From assembly GCA_032719365.1 (NCBI GenBank), contig CM064872.1, positions 55,108,891-55,172,890 on the forward strand: 64,000 nt of DNA. The letters are read 5' to 3'. This DNA is from Prinsepia uniflora. Lineage: Eukaryota; Streptophyta; Magnoliopsida; Rosales; Rosaceae. The notes beneath the pieces are model-generated. The model made no database searches and was not told the origin of the DNA. It worked only from the letters and a program-made list of their open reading frames with translations. Of this stretch, positions 36,710-48,856 are shown piece by piece; the first letter of the stretch is position 1; each line of letters starts with the position of its first letter. The position numbers and the translations under genes are program-made.

Positions 36710-36739
36710 ACCAGATGAGTGACAAGTGTCACCTATCTG
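36710..36739. promoter_or_regulatory. Conserved LTR palindrome (D 5' LTR)
   Basis: CAGATGAGTGACAAGTGTCACCTATCTG: CAGAT and GTGACA arms remain paired, with mismatches in the middle. The D 3' LTR counterpart is at 50724-50750. Confidence 0.55.
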
Positions 36740-37188
36740 ATTGGCCCAGAACCCAATTAATTTTGGTCCTTATCCTCATCTGATTCGATCATCTTCCCTA
36801 TTTTCCCCCAAACCCATACAAACGCCCTCCTATCATCATCTGCTACTACTGACCCGTGAACAAAAGTGAAAGGAGAGGCTTGGATGATCGTGGTGGTGGC
36901 CACGACGGAGCAATAACAGCAGGGGTAAGGTTAAATCGAAAGGCTTATTTTTTAGTTAAAAAATGGTGGATTTCGTTTCGATGGTTTCTGATCGATTTGG
37001 TGGCTTGGACGAGGTCCCTTGAGGTGAGACGAGTCGAATGGGCTTGGAATGGAGGATCGCGGTGACTAGAGTCGATTGTAGAATAGATTTATAGGTGGCT
37101 GGTTATTGTTCACCTTCGAACAGGTATGATTTCGCCCTGGTTTCATATTTTTGAGTACATAGATCGATATGGTAGGTTTGGAAGAACA

Positions 37189-37193
37189 TAATG
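37189..37193. repeat. Target-site duplication of E (TAATG), left copy
   Basis: Identical to TAATG at 40417-40421; the two copies abut E's ends. Confidence 0.92.
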
Positions 37194-38139
37194 TGACAGG
37201 ACCCATCCAAATCCCCCTGGGATTACCGTGGAATGTGCCCTGCTCCCGTCCAACAAGGAGTGTCAGACAAGGGATAACCAAGAGCCACTGCCCAACTGGG
37301 GCATCCAGAGTGCGCAAGGACCGATGGAGGAGGTGTGCAATGTCTCAGCCTCTGCTGCAATCGCATCCGTAATCAACCTGAAGAGCATTAAAACCAAAAG
37401 CTGTGAGTGGACAAAACCAATAAGTTTATTAAACACATTTATAAGACATTTATGCCCTCCAATAAAAACGTATGCATGCCACAAAAACCAGTAACCAAAA
37501 CGTTTGCTCAACCGAGCCATTAGGGCTTTAGCCCAAAAACCGTTAACCAAAAACCAAGTGTGGGAACTCAGCCCAAAACTGTGAAATACCACAACTATAT
37601 ATAAACAACCATGTGGGTCACCACCCAAAACCATAAATGAACATCAATCCATTAAAATCATATAATCACAAATCCACCTGGAAAGCCATTTCATTAATTC
37701 GTATTTTACCATTACCATCACCAGCATCCCTGATGCTAGACGTCCCTGACGTCATATCTCACGGTTATATAGCTACGCGTGCTGCCCGGGGTCTCTCCGG
37801 GTCCATATATCTGACATCCCTGATGTCTGACGTCCCAGACGTCAATCATAGCAATCCTGCTCCTGAGTCATCATACGGTCCGGTTGCTCCGTATAATGAC
37901 CCCTCGCAGGCAATGCACCGTGACTTCCCCAGTGTCCCAGACATCTGGAGGAGACCATCATATATCCTTGTGTCGAGATGGTATATGGAAAACAGTTTTA
38001 TTAAATCCTTTTATCACATCATTACAATGGGCCCTGACCGAAATTTCCATAAAACCACATAATTCCATTTAGGGTCCCTGACCCAAAATCACAATTATTA
38101 AACATAGGGTCCCTGACCCGAAATCACATTTATTATCCA

Positions 38140-38390
38140 ACTGGGCCTCATGCCCGATTTTATGAACCACTGGGCCCACGGCCCGATTTGTAAACCAACT
38201 GGGCCCGCAGCCCGACTTATAAACCCACTGGGCCCACGGCCCGAATTGGTAAATCAACTGGGCCCCTGGCCCGATAACATAACTCAAATGGGTCTCAGTC
38301 TGATTTCATATCAACTGGGGCCCCCGGCCCGATTCTCAAATGGACTCCAAGTCCGAAATTTCCAAAACAAGTGGGCCTCAAGCCCGAGTT
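38140..38390. repeat. Array of GGGCC...GGCCCG mini-hairpins in E
   Basis: At roughly 28-35 bp spacing: GGGCCTCATGCCC, GGGCCCACGGCCC, GGGCCCGCAGCCC, GGGCCCACGGCCC, GGGCCCCTGGCCC, GGGGCCCCCGGCCC, GGACTCCAAGTCC and GGGCCTCAAGCCC. Each can form a 4-6 bp stem. Spacer sequence varies, while the inverted-repeat form persists. Confidence 0.85.
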
Positions 38391-39882
38391 CGTCTTTCCA
38401 ATATAAAAACCGTTTTATCATATTATTTATTTAACCACAAGCACGCAAAACACCAAATAAACCGTTAATCCCGATACACGTGAAATACGGAAAACACCTC
38501 GAAATATGTGCAACATACCCGAAATCAATACTCACAAATACCATCATAGAAATCATGTATATAAACCATATATCACATTTAAGCATGCGTAGGATTTATA
38601 AAACCAAAGTCCACTCACAGACCGCTTTAACAGTATGCCTCGATACGCGTGCCACCGGCCCTCCCGGGCCACACCACTATCACCGGGACTCCCAATCCTG
38701 TCCAAATCATATTAGAGGGTCACTAACCTCATCATTAACATCCTATCAAAGTTCCGTAATTTTCCCGAATTTTTACTTATTTTTAAACTTAATTTAAAAC
38801 CTTCGGACATCCCGAACAATATCGAGACGGTGTCGGATCGACACGAAACCAATTCCAAAATGTTCGTTACATTAAATAGGATAGAAGTCATGTTGACCTC
38901 ACCTCGAGATTCGTGCCCACGCGCCGTCACGCGCCGCCGTGAGTGGCTGCGCGTGAAATCCACGCGCCTGCTACAGTGCATCGTCCTAACCCGTATGTCT
39001 GGTAAACGGGTCCAATTTACCCGCGAGACGACCCGGTTCCAATCCTATCAATTCGATCCTAATTCCTTCAATTGATCAATCAGTTAGTTTCGTTTTAAGT
39101 CCAATTACAGGTCTGTAAACTCAATTACACAAATCCTTACCCAGATTCCATCGATTCCACGATGAACACAAAGAACACTCCGGTCACTGTTCAATCATGG
39201 AATTCCCTCAATGGCTGCAGGTTTCATCCAATTGATGATCCCAGAAGCATCAACGGACCCTGAGGAACAATTTCCCCACATCAATTGCATCAATCCCGTG
39301 CTCAATCGTCACGACTCAAGCTCGAACACCGTCCACTGTGCAACCATGGAGTTTCGTCAACCACAACCGTTTTCTTTCAATTGATGAACCCAGAAGCATC
39401 ATGGGATCATGAGAAGCAGTTTCCCCACCTCAATTTCATCCAACGAAGCCTCCAATTCCACGACTCGAGCTCGATTTTCCTCCTCTGTCACCAAGTGTGA
39501 TCAGAGCCAAAACAGCACCAATTCCCTTCGTTCTTTCGACGATTCTGATCGTTGTGATCCCAGGAAGCTGAAGGTAATCTCCAATTCGATCCTCACGGCC
39601 TAATTCTTCCATTTCGAATTTTCCCCGCAATTTTCCCGAAATCCAAAATCCAAAATTCAACCCACACTCAATCCCTCGTGTTTCCCTTGGTATCCCAATC
39701 CATTAGTCTCTCATTTTCTCTCAAGAACAGCAGAAGAAGGGAGCCAAATCTCCCCAATCTGATTCCCCCAATTTTGTGCACGGTTTGAAGACAAAGAGGA
39801 TTAATTTAGGGGAAATGGTGGATTAGATGATGATGATGTAGTAATGATGATGTTTGGAAGGAAACAAGGAGCTGGAAACAAG

Positions 39883-39908
39883 GGATGGGTGACACTTGTC
39901 ACTCATCC
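39883..39908. promoter_or_regulatory. Conserved LTR palindrome (E)
   Basis: GGATGGGTGACACTTGTCACTCATCC; one arm position wobbles (G opposite T). Same location within the LTR as in B, F and G. Confidence 0.65.
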
Positions 39909-40416
39909 AGATGTGCACAGTCAACGGTCACTATTCATTATAATATTATTATTTTAATCCGAGCCTCGGTTCGTAAATTCGTTTCCTTGACCATAACTTC
40001 GTCGTCGAATCTCCGATTTCGGCATGCCGCCTGTCATTGGATTCGTATCGATGATACCTACGTAACGGTCCTAGGCCATCGTCCATCGGACCTCCCAGTC
40101 AAAAAGTCAACATTTGACCCCTAATAAGCCAAATTACCAAAATACCCCTCAACTTCCGAACCTCATAACTTTCTTTACGAATGTCGAAATCGAATGTGCC
40201 ACCTGTCTATGAACTCGTGACGTCCCGAACTACATCACGGTCATCGGTCAAAGTCCATTTGAGCGCCCGATCAAAAAGTTAACATTTTGCCCACGACCAA
40301 GGGAAAAACGGTCATTTTGCACAATTTGTCCGATTCCGCCCTACTAAGCACCGTTCAACCTCACTAAACGAGATTAGTGACTAATCTAATCCTAGAATTC
40401 GGGACGGGTCGTTACA

Positions 40417-40421
40417 TAATG
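40417..40421. repeat. Target-site duplication of E (TAATG), right copy
   Basis: Identical to 37189-37193. Confidence 0.92.
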
Positions 40422-40524
40422 GGCTAAAATCGGATTGGATCGGGGGTCGGACTGTAGAGAACCGGTCGGGTCGGGTCATGGGTACTCTGCGACACGATTT
40501 AGGAGTTCGGGCTGACCCGGATGG

Positions 40525-40700
40525 AGGTTGAAGGTGACATGATGTCAGCAATGGCGTCATCACGATGATGTCATCATGTCAGGTCTGACAATGTCCGACT
40601 GACGTGTCAGGCAGGGAACCAATGGCAGCATGACACATGGCACTGTTAGATATGACACCTGTCAGGATTGTTAATGCTGACATCAGTGATGACGTCAACA
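40525..40700 (+). promoter_or_regulatory. Cluster of TGACGTCA-like sites in D
   Basis: Contains TGATGTCA, GGCGTCATCA, GATGATGTCATCATGTCA, CTGACGTGTCAG and a full TGACGTCA (40690-40697) in about 175 bp. TGACGTCA is the canonical palindromic site of plant TGA/bZIP factors (family knowledge); the regulatory role is inferred. Confidence 0.5.
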
Positions 40701-41091
40701 GGTATTGCTCACGCATTGACCATGCGCATGGGAGCGCGTGGGCTCGAATTTCAAGGAGTGCCCACTGTCATTTTAAGGGTTTCGATGATCCGGATCCAAT
40801 GGTGGTAGTTTCGGATCGATACAAAATCATTAGGTTGGTTAAATTGAGGTTTTCACCTCGGGAAACGTGTCCAGGACATGTTGACTTGTCCGGGACTTTC
40901 AGATATTTATCCTATAGACTTGTATAGATGGTTAGTGACCTTCGGGTGTGATTTGGATAGGATCGGAAGTCTCGGAGATAATGGATTAGCACCAGGAAGA
41001 CTTATGGCACGTGTATCGAGGCAGTAGCTAGGACGGTCTCTGAGTGATTTTTTTTTTTCAAAATATGATGCGTGCATAACTCTTTTATATG

Positions 41092-41096
41092 TTTTA
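41092..41096. repeat. Target-site duplication of F (TTTTA), left copy
   Basis: Identical to TTTTA at 44001-44005. Confidence 0.88.
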
Positions 41097-41619
41097 TGTA
41101 ACGACCCGTCCCAAATTCCATGATTAGATTAGTGACTAATCACGATTAATGCGGTTAATCGGTGATTAGTAGAGCGAAATCGGACGAACGATGCGGAATG
41201 ACCGTTTTGCCCCTAGTGGTGGCAAAACGTTGACCTTTCGATCGGGCGGTCAAAGGGACTTTGACCGATGACCGTGACATAGTTCGTGACGTCACGAGTT
41301 CATAGACAGGTGGCACGTTCAATTCCGACGTTCGAGGAAGAAGTTATGACGTTCGGAAGTTTAGGGGCATTTTGGTAATTTGGGTGAATAGGGGGTCAAA
41401 AGTTGACTTTTTGACCAGGAGGTCCGATGGCCGAGGGCCGAAAACCGTTACGTAGATAAGAACGATACGAATCCGTAGACAGGCGGCACGTCGAATTCGG
41501 ACGTTCGACGGCGAAGTTACGGTTCACGAAAGTTCCCGGTTACTATTCACGACGGCACGTTTTACGAGACAAAAAGTGCAGTTTGTCTTTAGTGGGTCCA
41601 GTTACTTTTTAGCAACCAA

Positions 41620-41647
41620 TGGATGAGTGACACTTGTCACCCATCCA
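41620..41647. promoter_or_regulatory. Conserved LTR palindrome (F)
   Basis: TGGATGAGTGACA then CT then TGTCACCCATCCA; one G-T opposition in otherwise complementary 13-bp arms, about 525 bp into the LTR. Confidence 0.7.
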
Positions 41648-42960
41648 CTGGCCAATCTCACCCATACATGCATACCATCTCTTCATCGATCATTTATCTT
41701 CCTTCCACCCAAACACCAAACTGATCCATTCTCCCTCCCCAATCCAAAACTGAACCCCACTGATCATGACTGAGAGGCCAGGAGCGTGCAGAGGATGAAG
41801 GCTGGACGATGGTGGCCGGCTGGAAGCCACGCCGCCGTGGACGGCGGCCTTGAACCCGAGAAGATTACCCGGTTAGGCCCAAAACCCATTTAAATTCGAT
41901 TTAATGATTATGGAACGATTTGGATGGTTTGGTTGATTTAAATAGGTTGCTTAGGGAGTTTTAAGAGGGTTTGTATGGTGTAGGACGGCTGGGAAGCCAT
42001 GGAAGGGAAAATGGAAAAACAGAACCGTGAGGTTCATTTTGGAACCATAGGTTTAGGCGAGTTTTGATTGATTTTGTTGATTGGGATAGATTGGAAATGA
42101 GAAAATAGGAATTTAGAAATTGGAATGGAAGAAAACGGACGAAAAACGAAGAGTGTAGGGCCTTGGACCGGTCACGCCGGTCCAGGCGGACTGGAATTGC
42201 AGAGAAAACCGGACCGGCCCGGTCGGACCGGTTCGATCGAAGGAGGACGACGGGCACTGTAGCGGCGCGTGAGGCCCACGCGCAGCCACTTCAGGCGGCG
42301 CGTGTGGGCGCGTGCTAGGGTTTCTGGGGATGTGTTCAACATACGAAATCATCTATTCGATGTAACGAACATTTTGGGACTGGTTTCGTGTCAATCGGAC
42401 ACCGTCTCGATATGTTTCGGGGCATCGGAAAGTTTAGGTTCGGTTTTAAAAATAGTTAAAAATATGGGAAAATTACGGGACTTTAGTGGGAGGTTAATTA
42501 AGTAGTTAGTAACCTTCTATTACGATTTGGACAGGTTTGGGAGTCCCGGTGACGGTGATCGGCTCGGGGAGCCGTATGGCACGCAAATCAAGGCGGCAGC
42601 TCGGACGGTCTGTGAGTGGACCTTGTTTTCTAAATTGGTGCATGCATAAATGTTTATTATATGTTTTATTACTTGTTTGATGATGCCATGGGTGCATTTC
42701 TATGTGGTCACGTATAAGCACTATTTCGAGGTTTCGGCCTTATACGGTGCTTATAGGGGTCTGTATTTCTTTATTGATTTAAATGAACTGAATTTGGATT
42801 TCAAAATGATAAACTCGGGTATGAGACCCATTTGGTTTTGTCTCGGGCATATGACCTCAGATTCCGGGCACGGTGCCCAGTTGGTGTCCTATGTTCGGGT
42901 ACGAGACCCAGTCACTTTACGGTTTTGATTTCAGGTCAGGGAACCTTAAATGGATTTCCC

Positions 42961-43200
42961 GGTTCATGACGGTTTATGGGAACCTGCATGAACTCTTAAT
43001 ATGGTATCATGGTTCATGACGGTTTATGGGAACCGGCATGAACCCTTGTTGGTTATTACGGTACATGACGGTTTATGGGAACCGGCATGTTACCTGGTTA
43101 TGTTATTACAGTACATGACGGTTTACGGGAACCGGCATGTTACCTAATTATGGATATTATGGATCATGGCGGTTCAGGGGAACCGGTCATGAATGTTTAT
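42961..43200 (+). repeat. About 50-bp minisatellite, five units, in F
   Basis: CATGACGGTTTATGGGAACC recurs with starts at about 42965, 43015, 43064, 43114 and 43165 (periods 49-51 bp); later units change to TTTACGGG and CATGGCGGTTCAGGGG. Fewer copies occur in G (48731-48810) and, reversed, in B. Confidence 0.88.
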
Positions 43201-44000
43201 GTTATGTATATATATGTATTCATATACCTTCCTTTACTTCTATTATCTCCTCCGGGGAGGGTCGTTGGCCTGGGTGGACCCCGGAGTAGTCACGGAGCAC
43301 CGACTGAGTGGAGTCACCCCGCAGTTGGGTTCCTTACTCTCAGGAAGGCTATGATTACTATTACCTCGGGTAGGGTCAGTGGTCTACGGACATTGATCTT
43401 GACTTTGAGAAGACTCGGATTGAGACCTGGGTAGCAGGCGCGTAGCTTTGGATACCGTGACAGGATTGGTTGTGTGACTTATATATATGTATGTGATGTA
43501 TATATGATATATGTTATGTGGTGTGTACAGGTGTGCACAGGATTTGAGCAGTGGCTCGTGTACTTGGTTTCTTTATGGTTTGGGGCCGAGTCCCTTATGG
43601 ATTTGGGCTGTGGCCCGTATGGTCGTTTTCATTGTGGTCCTTTCGACCTTGGTTTATATCTGCTTTGGGCTTAGTCCCACATATGGTTTGTTTTGGATAA
43701 ATGGTTTTCGAATGCATGCATGCTTTTTAGTGGAGGGTACAAATGTCTTCCTTATTAAATGTTTTTATAAACTCTTTGTTTTGTCCACTCACAGTTTTTA
43801 ATGTTTTGACTGCCCTTCAGGTTGACATCGGATGTGGACTGTAGCAGAGACCGAGATATCACATGCCTCCTCCGGATCCTGGCGTACTCTGATAGCCCGG
43901 GAGGGCAAAGGTCGAAATTATCCCTTGTCTGACACTCCGTGTCAGACGGGAGCAGGGTCATCCCGCACTAATCCCGGGGGGATTGGGATGGGTCCTGTCA

Positions 44001-44005
44001 TTTTA
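44001..44005. repeat. Target-site duplication of F (TTTTA), right copy
   Basis: Identical to 41092-41096. Confidence 0.88.
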
Positions 44006-44569
44006 TATATGTGATTTCTATGATTATGATTTTGGTATCTATGATTTATGTATTTGCACGTATTTCGAGGATTATGATTTTATACTATATTGATGTGTGC
44101 TGGTATTTCCAAGATGGTTTGATAGAATGGTTTTGGATTTAGAAATATGGAATCGAGCATGAGATCCATTTGATTTGGAAATTATCGGACTTGAAGTCCA
44201 ATTGTTTTAATGAGATATCGGAGTAGAGATCCATTTGGTTTATATGACCGGACTTGAGGCCTAGTTGGTTATGATATCGGGCATGAGACCCATTTGATGT
44301 TTATAAATGTGATTTTGGGTTTGGAGACCCTAAAACGGATTTGGATTTGAGTACTTGGATTTCTAGATTTAGGATGGTTTTATGGAGATTCCGGGCATGG
44401 CCCCTTTGAGATGTTTTGAAATGATTTTATAAAGATGTTTCCCATGTACCATCCTTAGATGAGGATATTTGGATGGTCTTCTCCAGATGTCGGGGACACT
44501 GGGGAAGTCACGGCGTATTGCCTGCGAGGGGTCATTGCATGGAGCGACCGGACCGTATAGTGACTCAGG
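44006..44569 (+). repeat. Element D 5' LTR, piece 3 (truncated)
   Basis: Continues D after F and includes GGACTTGAAGTCC (44187-44199) and related hairpin units. It parallels E in reverse up to GTGACTCAGG and then switches directly to the PBS, so roughly 0.7 kb of distal LTR is missing. Confidence 0.75.
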
Positions 44570-44585
44570 TGGTATCAAAGTGAGG
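44570..44585 (+). other. PBS-like site of D
   Basis: TGGTATCAAAGTGAGG begins with the eight bases of the Met-tRNA primer match and then diverges. The same stretch appears at the chimeric right end (51462-51477, TGGTACCAAAGTGAGG). Confidence 0.65.
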
Positions 44586-46628
44586 TTATTGGTGCCAGAG
44601 CAAGGTTTACTTGTGGTACTCGGATACCAAAATGGTGTAAGAGTGAGGTTGTCAGTTTGAGACCGGAGCATTGGTGCGTGGGTGCTGTGGATGTGATGTA
44701 TCTACGAGGATTAGCCCATCATCAACTTGAACGTTAGGGTAACAGTACGAGAGTTAGTGGAAATAAATAGTGGATGGGCTGCGATTACTTGATATGCCGT
44801 AAATCGGTGTGGTGGACCCGAGTGGGGTTGGATTGATGAAATTGCATTGTGGGACCATGGATCAGTCAGGTTGGAGATTGCGCTGCAGAGGGCGGCGGGT
44901 TAGTGGATACCCTTTGTGGGCGACTTTGGTTGAGTCTAGTTGAGACTGTTAAGAATTGGACAGGACGTTCAGACAATGACTTGGTAGACCTAGTGGTGGT
45001 CTACCTTAGAGATATTGAGAGGGGACGTCTTTTCCTATTGTGGTCATATCAAAGTAGAGCAGCGGAAGGGTAGTGGACCCAAGCTTGCTTTTGGGTCATT
45101 AGTCAATGGAAATTGGTGAGTCGGAGGAAGTGACTACTCCTTTCCGTTTGGTTGGCTAGAGCGTTGGACTTGGCTGTTAATAGGATTGTGAGATTTGGGA
45201 GTCTACGAGGGGATCTTGGATAGAGACGGACTGGATGGAATCCAGTAGTGGATGAGTTGTGTTGGGACTCTTCCCAACGGTGATTGAGATGACGGATGTG
45301 ATGGAGATGATTAAGTCGTTATTAGAGGAAACAGTATAAAGGGACGATGTAGGTACTGCCATGAGGATTAGTGGTCGATTTTTCAGATATGGTGGTAAGT
45401 AGAGATTTGGCTTCAGATCACAGCAGGTGTTTTTTGTGACTCTTCAGTCGAGCGGTACATCAGGTTAGGATGAGTTGACATCCTATTGGATGTGCATAAA
45501 CGGTCTTAGACGCACCGACGGGTGGGGTGTTAGACCGTTATGGGACACATAAGTGGATATGGTCCGAGTGAATCGTGGACTTCCTAGTGCAGTGGTAGGA
45601 TGCCGTTGGGGATTAAGTCCAATGGTTGGAAAAGATGGATATGCTTCCAACATGGTTGCAATTTCTTGTGATTCCGGAGTAGGGATGAGCATCAAGTGAA
45701 GTTATGATTTAGACGCTGAGAAGTTATGAGTGTGAATCCAAATTTGGTGAAGGAGATTTATCATTTTCTGCCCTGTAACCGATGACGTTTACAGTGATCA
45801 TGTATTGGTCGGTGGACCTATGATCGTAGGATGAATTTTGATGTCATCGTCCTGGATCATCCTTAATTTTCCCTGCGCGACGTCAGGGTTGATCTGACAT
45901 AGGGAATGATGATGAGGGAGTCTCGAAAGGTAGGGATACTAAGGAGTGACTAAAACTGATCGATATGAGGTAATTGAAGAGAACCCATAGTCTAGACATG
46001 TTTCGTCTTTGACTGAGCTGTTCAGTTGTGGACAGGGTGTTGAGGAGTATTGTGGCGACAAAGGAGATCCGTAAGGAATAATTGCCTTGCTGATTATGCT
46101 AAGCTAGGAGCTGAGGAGAATCATATTGTGGGACGAAATGGTTGTCCAACCTCTATCTTGTGCGTATTGGATATGGGAATGATGGTCTATCTTGGATATC
46201 TGGATATAAGGATGAGTGCTGTCTTAGATATGTGGATGAGTTTGGATCTTGGATTCACTCATTCTGACTAGAAGTGTCAGTGACTATTGGACGGAGGTTA
46301 TCTCCGCGCTGGGAGGCAATTAATGGGGATTGGCTTCCTTTCAGAGTCAATATGGTACAATCTGGTAATGGACATGATGTCAACATGGTATCAGACAAGT
46401 TCGGGTCGGTACGTCATGGGAGACGTGCATGATGTTGGGTACTCATTGAGTGTGGTGTCCAAACTTGTTGGGCTGGTGCATCTTGGGGGACGTTGTTCTA
46501 ATAGATACGCATTGGATGACGTGAGTGAGTTACCGCTGGGAGTAGGCCCCAACCATGTTGTGGACGTGGAATGGAGGATGTGCAGACTGGAACTATATGG
46601 AGCTAAGGAATGGGCAATTTAGATATGT
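44586..46628 (+). other. Internal region of D, first part, non-coding
   Basis: It carries the R1-like block of the family ('GTGGATGTGATGTATCTACG' near 44689; 'GGTTGGAAAAGATGG' near 45624) followed by the 'GGAGTGACTAAAACTGATCG' block near 45943, the same order as A's R1 and unique regions. The longest frame, 111 codons at 46287-46622, has no recognised domain. It is interrupted by G. Confidence 0.7.
46624..46628. repeat. Target-site duplication of G (TATGT), left copy
   Basis: TATGT pairs with TACGT at 49554-49558; the single difference is a C/T transition at a CpG. Confidence 0.8.
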
Positions 46629-47139
46629 TGTAACAACCCGTTCCAAATTCTGGGATTAGATTAGTGACTAATCACGATTAGTGAGGTTAATAAGTGATTA
46701 GTTGGGCGAAATCGGACGAATGATGCAAAATGACCATTTTGCCACTGGGCGTGGGCAAAACGTTGACTTTTCGTTCGGACGGTCAAATGGACTTTGGCCG
46801 ATGACTGTGACGTAATTTCGGATGTCACGAGTTTTTAGACAGGTGGCACGTTCAATTCTGACTTTCGAGGAAGAAGTTATGACGTTCGGAAGTTAAGGGG
46901 TATTTTGGTAATTTGGTTGAAAAGAGGCAAATGTTGACTTTTTGACCGGGATGTCCGATGGCTGAGGGCCGAGGACCATTATGTAGATCGGGTCGATACG
47001 AATTCATAGACAGACGGCACGTCGAATTCAGACGCTCGACGGTGAAGTTACAGTTCACGGAAGTTTCAGGGCACTATTGCACGTTTTACGAAACGACTTA
47101 GCTTTTGTACTCAAGTGGGCCAGATATTTTTGGAAGGCC

Positions 47140-47173
47140 CAATGGACGAGTGACAAGTGTCACTCATCCATTG
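47140..47173. promoter_or_regulatory. Conserved LTR palindrome (G)
   Basis: CAATGGACGAGTGACA then AG then TGTCACTCATCCATTG: 16-bp arms with one mismatch. The two central bases are AG rather than CT. Confidence 0.72.
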
Positions 47174-48819
47174 CGCATTGAGATTGTATTCATGCATTTT
47201 CCATTCCCTTGTTCGTGCAAACCAACCCACACAAACCCGATCTCATCTTTCAACCCAAAACCCATGTCCCTTCCCTTTTGATTCTGTGAGAGGCCAGGAG
47301 AGAAGGAAGGATGAGTTTGAAGTGGCTGGTGATGACAAGGGCCGCCATGAACGGCGGCGGTGGCAAGAACCCCAGGTAACCCGATAAACACCCATTTCCA
47401 TTTAAATGTCAATTTCAAGTTTGGGAGACTTAGATTGTTTTCTGTGGATTGAGAAGTGACGTTAGGGTTAGTATAATCTTTAAGGGAGGGATTTTGAAGG
47501 TGGAAGACGGTCGGACGGCCAAGGGAACTAATCGAAAATTTGGGCAGTGGAAGGAAATTTGAATGGGTCGGTTTTAGTTTTTTTTTCTTAGTGTTCTTTA
47601 CATAGGAAGATCCCTAGGATTTAGGTAGGAAGGATGAGATTAAAAAGGGATTGAAATGGACAGAAAAATGGGGGGAAACCCATTGGACCGGTCACGTTGG
47701 TCCGGTTCGGTTTGAACCAGGTGGACCGGCCAGTTCGCCTGAGGAAGGGGGAGATGAACAGTGGCGCGTGGCTCCCACGCACAGTGGCTTTGGCCGGCGC
47801 GTGTGGGCGTGTGGCCCATATTTTGGGGATAGTTCCAACACACGAAATCATATATTCGATGTAACGAACATTTTTGGACTGATTTTGTGTCAATCGGAAA
47901 TCGTTTTGATAGGTTTCGGGGTGTCTGAAGGTTTAGGATCGAGTTTAAAAATAGTTAAAAATTCGGGAAAATTACGGGGTTTTAGTGAGAGGTTAATTAA
48001 GTAGTTAGTAACCCTTTATCACAATTTGGACAGGTTTAGGAGTCCCGGTGATGATAATTAGCCCAGGAGAGCCGTATGACACGCGTATCAATGTGGCAGC
48101 TCGGACGGTCTGTGAGTGGACCTTGTTTTCTAAATTGGTGCATGCATAAATGTTTATTATATGTTTTAATACTTGTTTTGTGATGACATGAGTGCATTTG
48201 TGTGTGGTTACGTATTGGCACATATTTCGAGGTTTCAGCCTTATACGGTTCTTATATGGGTTTGTATTTCTTCGTTGATTTAAATGAAATGGTTTTGGAT
48301 TTAAAAAGGATAAAATCGAGCATGAGACCCATTTGGTTTTGTCTCGAACATATGAACCTATTGATTACCTACGGGTCTGAATCGTGGTCGCAGCGAGTGC
48401 TATGTGCAAGGCGACGGACGATACGACGCTCACCTCCGAACTGGGATATGTTCCTTCCGGAGAGGTCACGATGCACGGTCTGTTGTCAGACAGTCGATGG
48501 AGGCTTGACTTCAGAGTGCTAACGGTTCAGGATATCAATCGGTGATGAGTGCTCCATAATATAGCGGTGGTCGCGTCGATTGATTCGTTCAAGGCCACAT
48601 ACCAGGATTGAGGGCGGTCCTAGATGGATGGTTACACGCATCACTACGATCTGAATTATGTGTTTGGGAACGAGACCCAGTTACCTTACGGTTATGTTTT
48701 AGGGTCGGGGACCCTAAATGGATTTCCAGGTTCATGACGGTTTATGGGGACCGGCATGAACCCTTGATAGGTCTTTATGATTCATGATGGTTTATGGGTA
48801 CCGGGCATGAATGTTTACG

Positions 48820-48820
<1 letters not shown>

Positions 48821-48853
<33 letters not shown>
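48821..48853. repeat. TA microsatellite
   Basis: About 16 TA units within solo LTR G, at the site where relatives have a shorter TATATATG stretch. Confidence 0.92.

Positions 48854-48856
<3 letters not shown>

Larger units (their letters stand above)
36366..37193 (+). repeat. Element D 5' LTR, piece 1
   Basis: Starts TGTTACGACCCGCCTTGAAT and matches the 3' LTR start at 50378 (TATAACGATCTGTCCTGAAT). It contains the palindrome region at 36710-36739 and is cut by E. Confidence 0.85.
37194..40416 (-). mobile_element. Solo LTR E (minus strand)
   Basis: A 3223-bp single LTR running on the minus strand from TGTAACGACCCGTCCCGAAT (40416) to GGATGGGTCCTGTCA (37194), flanked by TAATG. There is no PBS, PPT or internal region, so it is the product of LTR-LTR recombination. 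It contains a long array of GGGCC...GGCCC mini-hairpins (38075-38390), TGACGTCA at 37747-37754, CGCGCC-rich sequence near 38915-38965 and the palindrome at 39883-39908. It sits in D's 5' LTR. Confidence 0.92.
40422..41096 (+). repeat. Element D 5' LTR, piece 2
   Basis: Continues D between E and F. It has a run of bZIP-type sites and half sites (TGATGTCA, GATGTCATC, and TGACGTCA at 40690-40697) and an end resembling other LTR middles ('GGTTAGTGACCTTCGGGTGTGATTTGGA'). Confidence 0.8.
41097..44000 (+). mobile_element. Solo LTR F (plus strand)
   Basis: A 2904-bp LTR from TGTAACGACCCGTCCCAAAT to GGGATGGGTCCTGTCA, flanked by TTTTA, with no internal region. It contains CGTGACGTCACG (41285-41296), the palindrome at 41620-41647, a CCGGTC-rich block (42165-42245), hairpin units at 42817-42909, a five-unit 50-bp minisatellite (42961-43200) and the GCATGCATGC box at 43714-43723. 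It sits in D's 5' LTR. Confidence 0.93.

Noticed and set aside
38140..38390. CRISPR-like array in E, given repeats of about 30-bp spacing
   Set aside because: The repeats are short variable inverted repeats inside a plant LTR, there are no constant repeat units of CRISPR length, and no cas genes are present.
37194..44000. E and F read together as one element with two LTRs
   Set aside because: They are on opposite strands, each has its own perfect TSD (TAATG, TTTTA), and the DNA between them belongs to D's LTR.
48821..48853. TA run as a replication origin or regulatory element
   Set aside because: A plain dinucleotide microsatellite at a spot where relatives have a shorter TA stretch; slippage explains it.
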